DNA of 43,436 nucleotides from Cloacimonetes bacterium UBA3900 (GTDB lineage Bacteria > Cloacimonadota > Cloacimonadia > Cloacimonadales > Cloacimonadaceae): assembly GCA_002391675.1 (NCBI GenBank), contig DGFM01000052.1, positions 1 to 43,436 of the forward strand, read 5' to 3'. Positions within the stretch are counted from its first letter, which is position 1, and every line of letters begins with the position of its first letter. Positions 41,700 to 43,436 of this stretch are shown here, in pieces. Under the pieces are notes generated by a model. It made no database searches, had not been told where the DNA came from, and saw only the letters and a program-made list of their open reading frames with translations. Made by a program: the position numbers and the translations under genes.

Positions 41700-43436
41700 T
41701 TATTTCTTAAGTACCATCTTCTTGGTAGCGCTATAGCTGCCGCTCGTCATCCTGTAGAGATACACGCCGGATGCGAGTGCTTTGCCGGAGCTGTCACGTC
41801 CATCCCAGCTGATCTGATAATGTCCGGCGGCGTCGTGGCTGCGCTCGAAGCTGCGCACCATCTGTCCACGCTGGTTGTAGATATCTATCTTCACGTTTCC
41901 GGGATTCTCAAGCTGATAGCGGATGGTGGTATTGGGGTTGAAGGGGTTTGGGAAAGAATTTCCCAATTTGGTGACCTTGGGTATGGAAGGGCTGCCGCCA
42001 TCTTCACCCGTGATGCTGAAGATCACGCTGGCGGGGCCATGGTAGCCGGTAGTACCGTCCATATCCACGTTTTGCAGCCAGTAGTAGTAAACTCCCTCAT
42101 CCACCAATTCTGTATCCAAATACTTGTAAGTCTGGACTTCAGAGCTGTTGGTGGCAGTAATCATGGGGCAAATGGAGATCGCCGTCTCCAATTCATCGGT
42201 ATTGCTACGCAACACGTTATAGCCCAGGAGGTTGCTCTCGCTCTGTGAGGTCCAGGTGAGCTGCACGTAGTTTTCTGCGGTCATGGTGGCAGAGAAGTGT
42301 GAGAGCGTCACGGGAAGGGTGGGGTCTTGTCCACGGCCGATGAGCACTTCGATCTCTCTGGGGCCGGGTGGAGGTGCAGGCACGTAAATAAAGGCAACAT
42401 CTTCAATCATTTCAGCGGCATGCCAGTTGCCATCATATTTCACGGCTATCCACTCATTCTGAGCTCTCACCGGTCCGCCTGCATCGGCCAAGCTGCCAAC
42501 CGCCCAAGGTCCATCTCCAAACAGAGTGAGACACTCATGCCAAATAACCTCAAAATCGGCAACATCGGGCGTAGGGCCGGGCTCACTAATGATGCTGTAA
42601 TTGGCATCGCCACCCATGATTCCAATACCGTAACTGTAATAATCTCCATTGGGATCCTGACCCGATACTACCTCTTTGATTTCGCCTTCAAAAAAGTCGT
42701 AAAGATCTGTTATTTGGAAATTATCGATATTCACGCGGCGCTCTTCTGTGCTTTGATCTTGCACTTCAGGCCTGATTTGCACGCGGATGTTTCTGGTGGT
42801 GTTGGGATAGGCGTAGTATGTTCTTACTGTATTCGCAGGTGTGAAGGTTAAGGCACACGGGGTCCAGGTATTGCCCTGGTCGGTGCTGTATTCCACTACC
42901 CAGGATGTCACGTCGTCATTGGGGGCGTCGAAACGACGATAATCGAAGGAAATGCAGAAAGCACCGCCGGTTTTATCTTCCTTCATGGTCATTGCCGAGG
43001 TCCCGTAGCCTCTCAGACGGGCAGACCTTGTTCCATCCTTCCAGTCTTCCGCCTCTGTTCCAATCAGGGCTTCAGTCATCTCCCACTGGAGACCGCTTAA
43101 GGTTACTATTCCCGCGTCATAAGTCGTTTTTACCTCACCTTCTCCTTCAAAATCGACAAAGTACCTGTGGTCCGGTCCTTCGCAAACCGTGCCGCTGCAG
43201 GTGACGTATTGATCATCAACACCCGGCTCGGAGGGAGACAAGGCTACCGTAACGATACCATTGTATTCGCCTACTTCTAAACCAAACGCAATTATGACAT
43301 ATACGGTTGCTTGCAAATTGCCATCCTCATCTGGGGCAAGCGTTAAAGATGGCCAATATTCGCCAAATTGGGCAGTGTCTACACCAAAATACTGATCCCC
43401 GGTGACCACGATTTGTTTACCTTGCAAACCTGATGC
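41700..43436 (-). CDS. Partial secreted protein with jelly-roll, FnIII and sorting-like domains
   Basis: The frame is open to the window edge, so the N-terminus is missing; 578 residues are visible. A short beta-sandwich piece ends near VTCSGTV, followed by a jelly-roll/MAM-like domain (HYFVDFEGEGE to NIDNFQITDLYDF), an FnIII-like module (LPVTLSHFSATMTAENYVQL to GYHGPASVIF) and the C-terminal sorting-like domain with FPNPFNPNTTIRYQLE, SWDGRDSSGKA and KKMVLKK. The last 200 residues parallel the protein at 351-2585 almost residue for residue. Probably exported to the cell surface; function unknown. Confidence 0.8.
   Translation of the reverse strand, partial: ASGLQGKQIVVTGDQYFGVDTAQFGEYWPSLTLAPDEDGNLQATVYVIIAFGLEVGEYNGIVTVALSPSEPGVDDQYVTCSGTVCEGPDHRYFVDFEGEGEVKTTYDAGIVTLSGLQWEMTEALIGTEAEDWKDGTRSARLRGYGTSAMTMKEDKTGGAFCISFDYRRFDAPNDDVTSWVVEYSTDQGNTWTPCALTFTPANTVRTYYAYPNTTRNIRVQIRPEVQDQSTEERRVNIDNFQITDLYDFFEGEIKEVVSGQDPNGDYYSYGIGIMGGDANYSIISEPGPTPDVADFEVIWHECLTLFGDGPWAVGSLADAGGPVRAQNEWIAVKYDGNWHAAEMIEDVAFIYVPAPPPGPREIEVLIGRGQDPTLPVTLSHFSATMTAENYVQLTWTSQSESNLLGYNVLRSNTDELETAISICPMITATNSSEVQTYKYLDTELVDEGVYYYWLQNVDMDGTTGYHGPASVIFSITGEDGGSPSIPKVTKLGNSFPNPFNPNTTIRYQLENPGNVKIDIYNQRGQMVRSFERSHDAAGHYQISWDGRDSSGKALASGVYLYRMTSGSYSATKKMVLKK

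Noticed and set aside
1..43436. tRNA, rRNA or transposase genes
   Set aside because: I looked for cloverleaf-like and conserved rRNA segments and for transposase motifs and saw none; a covariance-model search would be needed to exclude small RNAs fully.

Overview
The window looks like a chromosomal contig from a member of Candidatus Cloacimonadota (WWE1) or a close relative in the FCB group. The main clues are four secreted proteins that end in the same FlgD-like/type IX-sorting-like domain with a PNPF motif, a C10 protease, and large PKD/beta-helix surface proteins. This is inferred from protein style, not from a marker gene: I see no rRNA, tRNA or CRISPR array. Most genes use moderately GC-rich codons and sigma70-like promoters (TTGACA-17 nt-TATNNT).

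Layout. (1) 1-7112: three secreted proteins on the + strand (repeat/FnIII protein, C10 protease with two cohesin-like domains, AT-rich beta-propeller-like protein), separated by dense interspersed repeats. (2) 7113-8150: about 1 kb of repeats with no gene. (3) 8222-11233, + strand: acyl-CoA dehydrogenase, then a tightly overlapping PAS - queH - unknown (deoxyhypusine synthase-like) operon. (4) 15949-11291, - strand: four-gene MacAB/TolC-type export operon (outer membrane channel, adaptor, ATPase, permease). (5) about 16400-23090: a low-GC island holding a 1258-residue protein with a PD-(D/E)XK-like N-terminus and a degenerate STAND-like core, a membrane-anchored phosphoribosyltransferase-histidine phosphatase fusion preceded by a 32-codon gene, and a four-helix membrane protein. 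It looks like an uncharacterised conflict/defence locus and is the best candidate here for an undescribed system. (6) 23647-29129, + strand: lipoprotein, 73-residue partner, two tandem DUF4139 paralogues, small heat-shock protein and acetate kinase. (7) 39083-29742, - strand: an operon of a giant surface protein with seven near-invariant 17-residue repeats, a protein with the architecture of mammalian soluble adenylyl cyclase (C1-C2-NTPase-TPR) that seems to start at an ATA codon, and a zinc-ribbon protein. (8) 39382-43436: a CofE-like protein, an NlpC/P60 hydrolase, and a partial secreted protein paralogous at its C-terminus to the first gene.

Intergenic space is unusually repetitive. I distinguish heptamer tracts (TTGTTAG/TTGTGAG) that often start exactly at stop codons; small hairpins whose stems covary (GGTCGCT/AGCGACC, GGCGCT/AGCGCC, GGCGGT/ACCGCC); CACGAATTA and CACGGATG microrepeats; and an approximately 145-bp element present in three full copies and one partial copy.

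The genes suggest an anaerobe that makes acetate and ATP through acetate kinase, oxidises or reduces acyl-CoA, exports many surface proteins, and may signal through a cyclic nucleotide.
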